A stretch of 35,718 bases of DNA from Blastocladiella britannica (lineage: Eukaryota; Blastocladiomycota; Blastocladiomycetes; Blastocladiales; Blastocladiaceae). Position 1 is the first letter of the stretch. Every line of letters begins with the position of its first letter. Positions 8,682 to 19,622 of the stretch are shown one piece after another. Under the pieces are notes generated by a model. That model saw nothing but the letters and a program-made list of their open reading frames with translations. It was not told the origin of the DNA and searched no databases. The position numbers and the translations under genes are program-made. Where the stretch lies: contig MU624648.1 in the NCBI GenBank assembly GCA_025349905.2, positions 1 through 35,718 on the forward strand, in the 5' to 3' direction.

Positions 8682-11600
8682 TTACATCAGCGCTGCAGCC
8701 GACATGGCCGCACCGCCAAACGGCAATGGAGCGACCGACTCGCCCGCAGCCGCCGCCGCGCGACGAGCCATCGTGAGCAAGTGATCAAACTCGCCCGACT
8801 CGGAGCACATGTGGCGGAACGTTCCTTGGTCGCGTGAAATGAGCTCATAGGGAGACCCGAACTCGACCACCTGGCCCTGATCCAGGACCAAGATCTTGTC
8901 AAAGTCGCAGACCGTGCGCAGACGGTGCGCAATCACCAGAATCGTCGAGTCCTTGAACTCGTCGCGAACCGTCACTTGGATCTTGGCGTCGAGGTCGTGC
9001 GACACGTTGGCGGTCGACTCGTCCATGATGATCACCTTGGACCGACGCACCAGCGCACGGGCCAGGGCGAGCAGCTGACGCTGTCCGACCGACAAGTTCT
9101 TGCCTCCCGCCGCAATCGCCGAGTCGAGCGTCCAGTTGGACGTGGCCGCGGCGCTGACAGCGGTAGCGGCCGAGACGGTCGGCGCATCGTCGGCGTTCGA
9201 GTCGCTCGCGATTGACGAGGCGGAAGACGCCACCGACGAGGCCGTCGTCGACACCTGCTGTTTTTGCTGCTGCGCCGACTCGAAGAAATGCACGCGCTCG
9301 AGCGCGTTCCAGCACGTGGCATCGTCAAACTCGCCCAGCACGTCCAGGTTGGACCGCAGCGTGCCCTCAAACAGGACGGGGTCCTGCGGAACCATGGTGA
9401 CCCGCGACCGCAGCGTGTGCAGGGAGACGTCGCGCGTGCGCACGCCGTCAATCTCGACGTACCCGTCCTCGGCCTCGAGCATGCGCAGCAGCGCCAGCGC
9501 CAGCGACGACTTGCCGGCGCCCGTGCGGCCAACGACACCGACCTTGGATTTGCCGGGGACCGAGAACGAGACACCGCGGAGCACGGGGGTCGTCGACGAC
9601 GGGTATTTCATGGTCAGGTTGTGCACCTTCAGATCACCGCGGGTCGGCCAGTGCGTGGGCGACTCGCCGCCCTGCGTCTCCTGCTCGACCTCCGAGTACT
9701 CAGAAATGCGCTCCACCGACACCGCGTTCATCTCCATGGTCGCGTGAATGCGCACCAGCCACAGCGAACTGTCGGAAATGCCCTGCACCCACGTGAGCGC
9801 GATACCGGCGGTACCAGCGTACAGGTTGCCCGAGACCAGGATCGCAATACCGCACGCGGCAATCACAATGTTGCTGAGTCCATCGAGACGCACCGACAAC
9901 CACCGGTTGCTCACCCACAGGGCAAAGAACGGGCGGTGGTGAATGTCCATGCGGCGCTCGGCCTTGCGCTGGAACTCGTGCTGGCGGCGGTACGCGCGCA
10001 CCACCGAGGTACCGGCGGCGGTCTCTTGGAAGATCGAGAAAATGGGGGACCGGGTGACCGACTCGAGACGCTTGAGCTCGCGCGAGCTGGCCAGGTACTG
10101 GGCGGCAATGGCGCGGTACGCCAACGACAGCGGGGCCACAAACAGCAGGAACATGGGCGAAATGACCGAGACCATGCCAATCACCAGCAACACCGAACTG
10201 AGGCACCACACGACGCCGGCAATGCTGCCGAGCACCTCGCGATCCACGGTTTGCATGTCGCGCGAGAAGCGGTTGACCAGGCGGCCAGTCGGGGTCGAGT
10301 CAAAGAACGAAATCGGGGCACCCAAAACACGCTTGAGCATGGCATTGTGCATCGACACGGCGGCGCGCAGGTTGGCGTACACCTCAAACACGTTGAACCC
10401 GTACTGGATCACCACGTTGACAACGCAAAGGGCAACGTATACACTCATGTAGTAGCCGAGATCGACCTTGGGGGCGGCGGGGTCCTCGTTGGCAGCGAGC
10501 ACGTTGCGGATGGTCATGGACATGAACGACACGGACGGGTGCTCGGCAGTGGCGACCGTAGCGCCGATCGGGTTGGCGGCCTCGGTGGTGTACGACTGGG
10601 CCCAGGTCTGTATATTTATCGTGGTGTGTCAGTGGTCGTGTTCGTGTCCGTTCCAACAACAAAAAAAAAAATGAGTACTGTACCTTGAGCCACCAGTCCT
10701 GCATCACGTTGAGCAGCTGCGGAACGAAAATGCCAGCGATGATGATGACCCACGTGAACAAGCCACCAGAGGCGAGCATGTACTTGACGTACACCTGCGA
10801 GTCGACCGCGCCGACCGCCTTCTCCTCGTCCTTGATGAGCTGGCCAGCCTGGCGGGCCGGAGCGTCTGCCTCGGTCTTGTCCTTATCGGCGGAGGCAGCC
10901 TCGTCCTTCTTGGCATTCTTGCCCTTCTTCTTGTCGGCGGACGACGACGAGCCGCGGTGCGAGCTCGCGGGGGTGGCCACCTCGATCAGCGCATCGGCCT
11001 CGGTCGCAAAGCCGTTGGCCAAAAGTTGCTGAATCACCTCGGCCATCGAGTTGCCCTGAGCAACCAGGCGGCCGTCCTTGACGTACACGATAAAGTCGGC
11101 GTGCGGGGCAACCAGACCGACGTTGTGCGAGACCAAGATACGCGTCTTGCCCTCCATGACCTCGCCCTGGATGCACTCGTTGAACAGGTGCGCGGCGGTG
11201 GGCGCGTCGACAGCCGAAAGCACGTCGTCGAGCACAATGATATCCGTATCGCGAGCGTAGGTCGCGCGCGCAAGCGAGACGCGCTGCTTCTGGCCACCCG
11301 ACAGCGCAACACCCTTCTCGCCAATCTGGGTCGCGTCGCCGCCGTCCAGAATCTCCAAGTCGCGGGTCAGCGCGCAGGCGTGAATGACCTTGTTGTACCG
11401 TTCGGCGTCGCAGGGGGCGTGGAAGCAAATGTTTTCCTTAACGGTCGCGTTCATGAGCCACGACTGCTGGGGCACGTACGCCACGGGCACGCGCGGCATA
11501 AATACCTGTCCACCCACCAGCTCGAGCTCGCCCAGAATCGCGTGCAGCAGTGTCGACTTGCCAGAGCCCGTGGGACCAAGAATCACCGACAACTTGCCGC

Positions 11601-14187
11601 GCGGGAACGACACGTTCACGTCGTGGAGATGGAACGCGGTCGAGGTGCTTGCCGAGCCGCTGGCGGCCGCCGACGACGACGCGACAGCGGTTGCCGTGTC
11701 CGAAAGAAGCGACTGCGTTTCGTCGGCGGTGCCACTGACCTTCTTGCTCTTTTCCTGGGCCGACACGTCAGCGGCCGCGGCCGCAGCAGCGGTGGCAGCA
11801 GCAGCGGTCTCGGGACGCACGCCGACGGGCCAGCACAGGGTCGCGGCACGTGCGCCAATGTAGATTGAGTGGTGGTCGGCGAACGAGCCGTATCCGGTGG
11901 GCTTGTTGGGCTCGGATGGTGACGAAGTCGAAATCGCCAAACCAATGTCGGACGTGTCGATCGTGTAATCCACCACATCGGGCTCGGCCAGGTAGTTCTG
12001 GATGCGGACCACCGACACCTTGGTCTCAAAGTAGCGGATAATCTGGTCGGGGAGATCCCACAGCGGCATGCGGAGCACCGCAAACAGCGAAATGGCGGTG
12101 AACACGGTGGTGGCGTCGAGCTCGTTGCCAATCGCCGCGTAGCAGATAAACGTGAGGAGCGTCACAATGGTCGGGACCGCGTGGTACGTGACGTTGACGG
12201 CGCACATGACCAGCCAGTACGTGCGCAGCTTGTTGAGCTCGTTGGCCCGCAGCTTCTGGATCATCTCCTCAAACTGGGCCTCGAGCGCAAAGTACTTGAC
12301 GATCCGGATGCCCTGGAGCACCTCGGTCATCTTCTTGACACGCGCGTCGGTGGCGGCCATGAGCTTCTCTTGCTTGCCCTCCATGACCTGGCCGAGGCGA
12401 GACTGGATCGGGATCATGATGGCAAGGATGGCCACGCCGGTGAACGCCGACCAGCCGAGCACCAGGTAGAGCGCGGCGATGCAGGTCACGAGCTGGATCG
12501 GGGTCATGAACAGGTACTGGATGTAGCAGACGTAGTCGATGATGCGTTGCATATCTATTGTTATGTTGTTGCGTGAGTTTTTGCTCTTATATAGAATAAT
12601 ATAGAGAACCACGTACCAGTGCCGATAAGAACGTTCACGTCCGTCTCGCGGGTCTTGTCCTTCTCCTCCTCGTCCTCCTCGTCCTCGGACTTTTTCGCGT
12701 CCTCGGGCTTGGCGGCATCAGTGGCGGCAGAGTCGGTGGACGCGTCCTCCGACTTTTTGGGCTCCTCGGTCTTCTTGGTGTCCTCCTCGGGAGTCATGGC
12801 CGCGTTACGCGTCAGCGTCTTGCGGAACAGCAACGAGTTGATGATGGCGCGGGTGCGTGTACCCACGCGGCGGCCGGTAAAGTACGTCTGGCCATCGCAC
12901 ACGCTAGCCATGGTCTTGCACACAAACAGGCCCAGGACGTACCAGTACGGCTCCCAGAACGAGACACCAGGGAGCGACTGGCGGTGCTCGAGGTAGTCAA
13001 GCAGCCGGTTGAGGAAGTACGGGGACGCAAACGCCAGCGCCGACGAGCCCACGCCGGCGGTGATCTGGTACGCTAGCAGCCACTTGTTGGTGAGCGCGAC
13101 TGCGACCCAGGTGGCGCGGCCGGGACGAACGTGCGTCGCGTACTCGCGCGTGGCCGCCACCGACTTGTCCGACACGGCCAGGTCCCAGATATCGGCGAGC
13201 TCGAGGGGGGTCTTGAAGCCCTGTTGTTGAGAATTTTGTTCAATAAGGTGAGTGACTCGATTGGATATTTTTTTTCTCCACATAGGCAGATGCCGCAGTC
13301 GCAAACAAACAGGGTATAAAAATACGAACCTTCTTGACGAGCGGAGTAAACCACCCGAACGTGGCCCGCTGGACGAGCGACGCGAAAGGCTCCAGGGTCA
13401 TAGGCGCGGGCTTGTCGGTCTCATCGGCAGCGGACGAGGACGACTCGGGGTCATCAGAGAGCACCGATGGGTGCAGGGCCAGGAGCACCTCGGACTTGAC
13501 GTGGGTGATGCGGTTATACTCGACGAGAGCCACCGCGAACGCCGACAGAATAGTGATAGCCGAGGCAATTGGGAGCGCGTGGGCCGTGGTCACCGAGTGC
13601 GCGTCCAAGAGAGCCGAGCGCAGCTGCACAAGCGCCGAGAACGCGTCGGCAGCCAGCACCAGCACCAGCGGGAAGATGCGCGACGCGGGGATAGTGGTGG
13701 CGGCCGCCAGCACGCTCGCGCCAAACAGCGTGTGCAGCAGCTCCACCGTCAGCGTCATCGAGTTATCGGCCGCCGCGGCACCCGCCGCCAGCAGGAAAAC
13801 ATTGCACGACAGGAGCGCCGTCAGCACCGACCGGAGCAGCGACCGGGTCGAGTTGAGCTGCGCGAGCGCGCGCGCACCCTCGGCCGGCACCAAAATGCCG
13901 CCCTCGAGCACCGCCGACGCGAGCACGGTCTCGTCAGTGTCATTTTCATCTTCTTGTCCTTGGGGCAATGAGTCAGGGATGGGGAGGTAAGGGGCACCGC
14001 CGGTACCGGACGTGTGCGGGCGCGTCTGGTACTTGAGCAGGTAGACGGCAAAGCACAGCAGCGCGGCGCCAATGGGCAGGGCAGTGCGAATGACCCAGGC
14101 GGCGAAGCAGGGGTTGAAGTCTTGGGCGGCGTCGGAGCCGACGGGGGACCACTTGTCAGTGGGGCACAGGAGTGCACCGAGCGACAT
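8682..14187 (-). CDS. ABCC/MRP-family full-length ABC transporter with TMD0
   Basis: Four exons (13330-14187, 12617-13220, 10684-12554, 8682-10607) give about 1752 aa. Exon 1 encodes five hydrophobic segments, the TMD0 of long MRP/YCF1-type exporters. TMD1 contains the family block NVLIGTDMQRIIDY. NBD1 (near residue 811) has Walker A GPTGSGKST, signature LSGGQKQR, and Walker B IIVLDDVLSAVD, with Asp in place of the catalytic Glu as usual in ABCC. NBD2 (near residue 1468) has Walker A GRTGAGKSS, signature LSVGQRQL, and Walker B VIIMDES with Glu. Odd points: an acidic/Lys linker precedes TMD1, a Lys/Ser-rich linker joins the halves, a Ser/Ala-rich insert of about 50 residues lies before the NBD2 signature, and the NBD2 D-loop reads NVSHD rather than NVD or SVD. 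A likely role is ATP-driven export of organic anions or glutathione conjugates at the vacuole or plasma membrane; the substrate is not predictable. Confidence 0.95.
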
Positions 14188-14395
14188 GTTTGGTTTGGAT
14201 TTTTTTTAAGCTACTGAATGCAGAGAGCGGGGAAGACAGAGGGGAACTGCGTCGCTATGAAGGACGGCGTGCGGTTGAGTCAACTTTTCACTGCGTCATC
14301 TCCCAGTTATCACGCCCGCAGGTTTTCCCAGATATGGCGCATTACAATATTGTTTCATTCATTTGCTTGCATAATATGAACGCATATACTTGCGC
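14188..14395. promoter_or_regulatory. Tandem spacer upstream of the ABC transporter
   Basis: A 208-bp region lies between the ABC transporter start (minus strand) and the stop of the CX9C gene on the same strand. It must hold the transporter promoter and the end of the CX9C transcript. No further motif is convincing. Confidence 0.35.
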
Positions 14396-14964
14396 TCAAG
14401 GTGAAGCCTGGCCCACGGTCCAGTCGGCGCCAGCCACAATCAGGTAGAACGCGTTCCCGAGCGCGGGGTCGTCGAGTGACACCTTGTCGTGGATGCACGC
14501 GGCGAGCGTGCGGGAGGTGGGTCCGCAGTCGTCCTTGGGCTTGACGTACGCGTTGGTGTTCTTGGCGCGCTTAGCGGTCGTGATGCACTTTTTTTTTTTG
14601 GACAGGGCGTGTGAGATCTGTTACTTCAGGATCAAGAAGTCAAGACGGAACAGTACAACACCTCATGGAATGCGGCAAGAGAATCGCGGCACCCACGCGC
14701 AACTTGGCCAAACGCAGGGAAGTGGATTGCCAGACACTGGTTGCGGTCGCGCTCGAGCTTTTCGCACGATCCCTGGCCGTTGCCCATGAGCTTTTTGTTT
14801 AGGATGTTTAAGTGAATGTTAAAAGTCATATGTAAAGGATAAGTAAAACATCATACACGGCAGCGCTCCAGGGCATCGATCGCGTATCCGCAGTGCTGGC
14901 GCATGAGGCCCTGCAGCCGAGTGTCGTCCGAGGTCGGTGTGTGGATGCGCTGTTGATCGGTCAT
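14396..14964 (-). CDS. Small CX9C-motif protein, probably mitochondrial intermembrane space
   Basis: Three exons (14857-14964, 14662-14790, 14396-14617) join in phase 0 at both junctions to give 152 aa. The introns are 66 and 44 bp, the latter among the shortest here. The protein has no signal peptide or TM segment. It contains three exact Cys-x9-Cys spacings: CGYAIDALERC, CEKLERDRNQC and CGPTSRTLAAC, plus two more Cys (in RGCRD and KKKKC). Paired CX9C helices are the substrate of the Mia40/Erv1 oxidative import pathway. They occur in cytochrome oxidase assembly factors and in complex I subunits of the NDUFA8 type. I do not recognise the specific family. The start follows a clean upstream region shared with the divergent MTOC gene. 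The gene call depends on spliced frame and motif spacing, not on a known homologue. Confidence 0.68.
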
Positions 14965-15222
14965 GCTTTTTTTTGTTTTGCTTTGATTGATTTGCAAGAG
15001 AAGAAGAAAAAAAAGATGAAGAGAACACTTCGGCCAAGCTTGTCCCATCGGGTGCATATCAGTGGTTGGATGTGTACTTGATGTTGAGAACTGAGGATTG
15101 CCAGTGTGAGATCCACTCAAAAATGCTCAGCTCTTTCCGCCTTTCAACCTCAACGAAAGCTCTTGACTTTGGATAATTTTACCACGGACAGTCAGATCTG
15201 CTGGAAACCAAGCATTTAGGAT
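14965..15222. promoter_or_regulatory. Divergent promoter between the CX9C gene and the MTOC gene
   Basis: A 258-bp AT-rich spacer separates divergent starts at 14964 and 15223. It contains poly-A/T tracts directly upstream of the CX9C start. No additional coding region was found. Confidence 0.4.
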
Positions 15223-18200
15223 ATGATGTCCCACAATCCACCTGCCACCCCACCCTCGGCGTCGCGCCGATCTGGATCAGGTGGAGCACGACGACCAGGC
15301 GGCAGTGCTGCCGTCGCATTCATGCCCCTCGACGAGTACAATAATGACGACGACTCCAACTACGACGCCTTTGAATCGCCTTTGGCCGCCCGCATTGGGT
15401 CGCTCTCACTTGGCGGCGGCACTGGTTCTGCACAACAGCACCACCAACACCCCTCAATGCGCGCCACGGACGGCGAGTCAACAGCAATATCGCATAACGG
15501 CATGCTGCCCACGGGCCGCGGCGTCACCCTCCGCGAGCAGGAGCGCACGATCGATGCGCTGAAAAAGGAAAACTACGAGCTCAAAATGCGCATTTATTTC
15601 CTGCAGGAGCGCCTCGAGTCCATGGCGCCCATGCACATGAACGAGGCCCTCAAAGATGTATTGTCCTTTTTCATTGATGTCGTACTTGCCCAAGGACCTC
15701 ACTCATATACAATATCAGAATGTTGAGCTCAAAGTCGCCCTGCACCGCCTGCAAGGCGAAGCCACCGTGCTGCGCAAATCGCTGGCGGCAGCGGAGGATA
15801 CAGCGTCGCCCGAAGCGGTGGCTCGCGCCCGGGAAGCCGAAACGCGGCTCACGTCCCAACTAACGACCGCGACCGAGCACGCCGACACGCTCGAAATCCA
15901 GCTGCTGAGCACCCGAGAGGCCAAGTTGGCGGTGGAGGACGAGCTGACGGCCGCACGCGAAGAGCTGGCGCGGGTGAAGGCCGACCGCGACGTGGCCCGC
16001 GCCGATATCTCGGCCGCACGTACCGAGGCGCAGTTTGCGAAAGCGCAGGTGGCTGCACTGCGCGACCAGTTGTTGGACGCTGGCGTGGCTGCTGGCAGAA
16101 ACAATGGCGATCCGAACAGCAGCAGCCGCCGGAGATCTCGCCGCGAATCAGACGATGCTGCCGCAAGTGATGCAGCAAGTGGCGGCCGCGACTCCCGCCG
16201 CTTAGCCAATGTGCAGCAACAACTGGCGCACACGCAGGCGCAGGTGGCGGCGCAGAACCTGATCATAGCCGCGCGCGAGTCGGACCTGGACCGCGCGACC
16301 CGCCGGGTAGCCACGCTGGTGGCCGAGCTCGACAGCATGCAGCGGGAAGTGGAAATGCACCAGGCCGGCGCCGGAATCGACCCGGCGCTCCTGGACTCGC
16401 TCGCGCGCGACCCGAACAAGGCCGAGGCATTGCGCGTGCAACTGGGCGAAATGCACCGGCAGCTCTCGGAGCGCGCGACCGAGGCCACCACGCTGCGGCG
16501 CGAGCTCGAGGGGAAACAGCGCGCGCACGACGGCGCGGTGCAAGGGCTCATGGACGCGTGGACAAAGGATCAGACCGCGCTCAAGGCCCAGCTGGCCGAA
16601 GTGCAGCGGCGCGCACGCGAGGTCGAGTGCGAGCTGGCCGAGACCCGAGCTGAACTGCGGGACGCCGCCAAGGCCCGCGACGCGGCCGTCGCCAAGCTGA
16701 ATCGGACCGGACGCGACCACGACAAGGACTCGGCGCAGCGCGACGCGGCGCTGGCTCTGACGGGTCGCGAAGTGGACCGGCTTGAGCAGCTGGTGCGCGC
16801 TCGCAACGCCGACGTGGCGGCGCTGCAGCAAGAGATTGCGTCGCGGGTCCGGTCCGAGGCAGATTTGCGCGACGAGCTCGCGAGCGTGCGGGAGCGAGTC
16901 GGTGCGGCGGCGTTGGGAACACGCGAAACCCGCGCCGAGGCGGCCGAGCTGGAGGCCGACTTGGTGCGCACGCAGCAGGCGATGCGCGAAGCCGAGGCGA
17001 AGTGGCGCGACGAGGTGGCGGCCCGGTGCGCAACCGAGGCGCGCGAGTTGCAGCGTGTCGCGGACCTGGATGCGGCCTTACGTGGCGCGACGGCACGCGC
17101 GACCGAGCTCGAGCGCCAGCTCACGGACGCGCGTTCCGAGCTGGACGCCGCGGGCGAGCGCCGCGATGCCGATGCCGCCGCTGCGGCCGACGCCGCCGCT
17201 CGAGCCGCCGTGACCGAACGTCACCGCGACGCCGACGAGTACCGGCGCCAGGTCGCGCTGCTCGACAAGGCGGCGGCCGATGCGCGCCGTCACGCACGCA
17301 AGATGGGCGAGCAACTCGCCGCCCGCGACAAGGACTTGGCCGATGTCCATACACAGCTGGCCAAGTTCCAGACCGACGCCGATGCCCATCACGCCAAACT
17401 GACCAAGCTCGCGGGCGACGCCCATGCCGATGCCGCACGGCTCCGCGCCGTTGCTCGCGGTGGAAGTGAGGATGCTGTTGGCTCGCCCGCCGAGGCCGAG
17501 GCGCGCATTGCGTCGCTAGCCAAGGACAATGCGGATCTTGTGGAGCAAGTGCGCCGCGCACGCATTCAGGCCGAGCGACTGGAGCACGAGGCTGCGCATC
17601 CCGGACGCGAGACGCTGTTCAAGCTGTACACGCGGCTCTCGACGCTCCTCGGGCATGGCATGGAGGGAGTATGTTTTTGTTGTCTTTTTATATTTTCGTG
17701 TCACTCACTGGAAAAAAAAAAATGCAGGTCACATCGGAAACGCCAGTGGCCGCGCTTGAAGAGCACATTTTGCACCGGATCGCGCAGCTGGCACACCTCC
17801 GGGCCGGCTTCGCGTCGCGCGTGCGGTCCGCCGACGACCACTGGGCGGCGCAATTCAACCTGTTTCTGGGCAAGCTCGATCGCAAGATGGCGCAGATGGA
17901 GCGTGCCGAGTCGGCAATCCGCACCGTCACCAGCCAGGTCCGCGCACTCAAGGACCAAGTCGGGCGACTGGCCGCGCAGCTCTCGGAATCAGAGGCGCGG
18001 CGCGCGACCGCGGAGGCCCAAAACTTGCGACTCCGTGCCAAACTCGAGGCGGTGACCACTGCTCGCGGTGGTAGCTCCACGAATGGGTCCGATACCGAGG
18101 ACGTGGCTCGGTGGCAGACGCGCGCACGCGACCTGGACGAGCGTTTGCGGGCGACCGAGGATCGGGCTCGTGGGGAGCGGCACAGCGCACGCCAGAAGGT

Positions 18201-18910
18201 AGAGCAGCTGGTGCACACCATTCGGTATGATTTCTTTTTCTCTGCGAACGATGTGGGAGTCCTCTCACATTGCTGTTGGTTGTGCTATAGCGATCTCGAG
18301 CGACAAGTCGAGGCGGCGCAGCAGGCTCATGCAGAGGTACCGCCAGTATTTTATTCTGAGAGCGGGACAAAAGTAACCATATATATATATGACAGGACCA
18401 AGACTTGTTGCGGCTGCAACGACAAAAGCTCGAGGCGGCCTTGAATGCCCCAACTGCCGTTCGTACATCCATTCGATTTACTCTGAAGATCCAAATGGGA
18501 CTCAAATCGAACAACGACAGGATCGGATGCTTGAGCGCGTTCGCGAGGAGATTGCACTGCTCAAGCAGCAAGAGAGCCAGCTATCGCGACCCAGTTCACG
18601 CGTACGCCTTTTGCCCAAACGCTGCTTTTTGACCCTTCGCAAACTGAGACCATTTCCAATGTAGGATCCACCTCCGCGACCCCCGTCGGCGTCGCCAACA
18701 CACTCGTCCATTCATCGCCGAGCCAGTCCACTGGTCAATCTAGTCGCCCCACCCTCGGTTTCGGTGGCCTCCAGCCGACGTGGCAGCGAGGTGGGCAGCG
18801 GTGGCGAAGCAACTCGACGGCCATGGTCAGCAGCTTCCTCCCGACGAGTGTCTCGCGATCAGCATGCACCACCACCACCACCGCGACCCATGTCGTCCAT
18901 GAACGAATAA
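15223..18910 (+). CDS. Centrosomin-motif (CM1) coiled-coil MTOC protein
   Basis: Seven exons (15223-15657, 15719-17668, 17728-18224, 18291-18336, 18396-18458, 18521-18601, 18665-18910) give about 1105 aa. After a disordered, Ser/Gly-rich N terminus, residues about 103-160 form a CM1 motif: LREQERTIDALKKENYELKM, RIYFLQERLE, then ALKDNVELK across intron 1. CM1 is the gamma-tubulin-complex-binding motif of centrosomin, CDK5RAP2, Mto1 and Spc110/Pcp1. The remainder is almost continuous heptad-rich, Arg/Glu/Ala-rich coiled coil, followed by a Ser/Pro/Arg-rich tail ending in PPPPRPMSSMNE. A role in recruiting gamma-tubulin complexes to the centrosome or basal body is expected. Most junctions are well supported by frame. 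The intron at 18459-18520 is less certain because its donor (GTTCGT) is weak. The gene converges with the GNAT gene, 35 bp between stops. Confidence 0.88.
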
Positions 18911-18945
18911 CACCACGCAAATCCATTCTTTATTTATTTTACTTG
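18911..18945. other. 35-bp convergent 3' junction with a shared AT-rich core
   Basis: The stop codons of the MTOC gene (+) and the GNAT gene (-) are 35 bp apart. The spacer reads, on the minus strand, AAATAAATAAAGAAT, a plausible AATAAA polyadenylation signal for the GNAT gene. The two 3' untranslated regions must overlap. Confidence 0.5.
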
Positions 18946-19549
18946 TTATTGGGACGGTGGTGCCGGTGCCAGACGCATTTCCATCCAAATGTGCGGGATT
19001 CCCTCTTCGTAAAACACCTCGGGGCTGGTTCGCACGTACCCGATCTTGGCGTAAAACCCTTCCTTGTCCTGCTGCGCGTGAATCACAACCCGATCAAACC
19101 CGCGCTCGCGCAGTCGATCATGGGCGAGCAAACAAAGCGCTTTTCCCACACCTGCGTGTATACCAGTGTGAGTATCCTTTATTTACAGGGCAAAAGAGAA
19201 AAACACACCGCGGCCACGCGATGTGGCAAGGCACGCCATGCGACCCAGACACGCGGCGCCGGGCACGTCCAACGACGGAAAGGCACGGCAGGTACCGAGC
19301 GGCTCGTTCGAGATCGTGTCGATGGCGAGAAAGTGGTCGGTGGCCTTGTCGCGGTCCACGCTATCGAATTCAGCATCAGGGTCGCATTTCTATACCGGGA
19401 ATTTGGCTCCATTTGCTGCTCAGTACCAGCGAAGGCTTAAATGGAAGGGTGTAGACTACCTGCTCCAGTACAAAAACCTGGTTGCGCACTGCAAACGCGA
19501 GTTTAAGGTCAGCCTCGGAGGTGATACGGCGAAAGTTTATGGCGGCCAT
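18946..19549 (-). CDS. GNAT-family N-acetyltransferase (YjcF/ElaA-like)
   Basis: Predicted acetyl-CoA-dependent N-acetyltransferase. Exons 19460-19549, 19209-19389 and 18946-19151 give 158 aa, a typical single GNAT domain. Motif order fits the YjcF/ElaA branch: VRNQVFVLEQ near the N terminus, an acidic EFDSVDRDKATDHFLAID strand, the acetyl-CoA pyrophosphate loop RGRGVGKAL (R/Q-x-x-G-x-G/A) across the second intron, then VIHAQQDKEGFYAKIGYVR and the closing EEGIPHIWME. Intron phases are 0 and 1. There is no targeting signal. Substrate is unknown: bacterial relatives are uncharacterised and a protein or small-amine acceptor is equally possible. It is divergent from IND1 with only 73 bp between start codons. 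Confidence 0.88.
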
Positions 19550-19622
19550 TTTTTCTAAGTGTCCTTAATATTTTCAAGTGGGAATTCTTTGCGAATTTAT
19601 CCAAAAATATTACAATTGGCCA
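19550..19622. promoter_or_regulatory. 73-bp bidirectional promoter of GNAT and IND1
   Basis: The start codons at 19549 (-) and 19623 (+) are separated by only 73 AT-rich bases, so both transcripts must start within or very near this interval. It contains ATTGG at 19614-19618 and CCAAT at 19620-19624, the second overlapping the IND1 ATG; whether these are used is unknown. Confidence 0.5.

Noticed and set aside
9264..10688. 474-codon open frame on the plus strand, opposite the ABC transporter
   Set aside because: It is antisense to NBD2 and TMD2 of the transporter, has Arg/His-rich composition typical of a shadow frame in GC-rich coding sequence, and no family motif.
10957..11868. 303-codon open frame on the plus strand
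   Set aside because: Antisense to NBD1 of the ABC transporter, whose Walker A, signature and Walker B motifs define the true strand.
15715..16551. 278-codon minus-strand open frame within the coiled-coil gene
   Set aside because: Ser/Arg/Ala-rich shadow of the heptad-coding plus strand; no similarity and no splice or promoter support.
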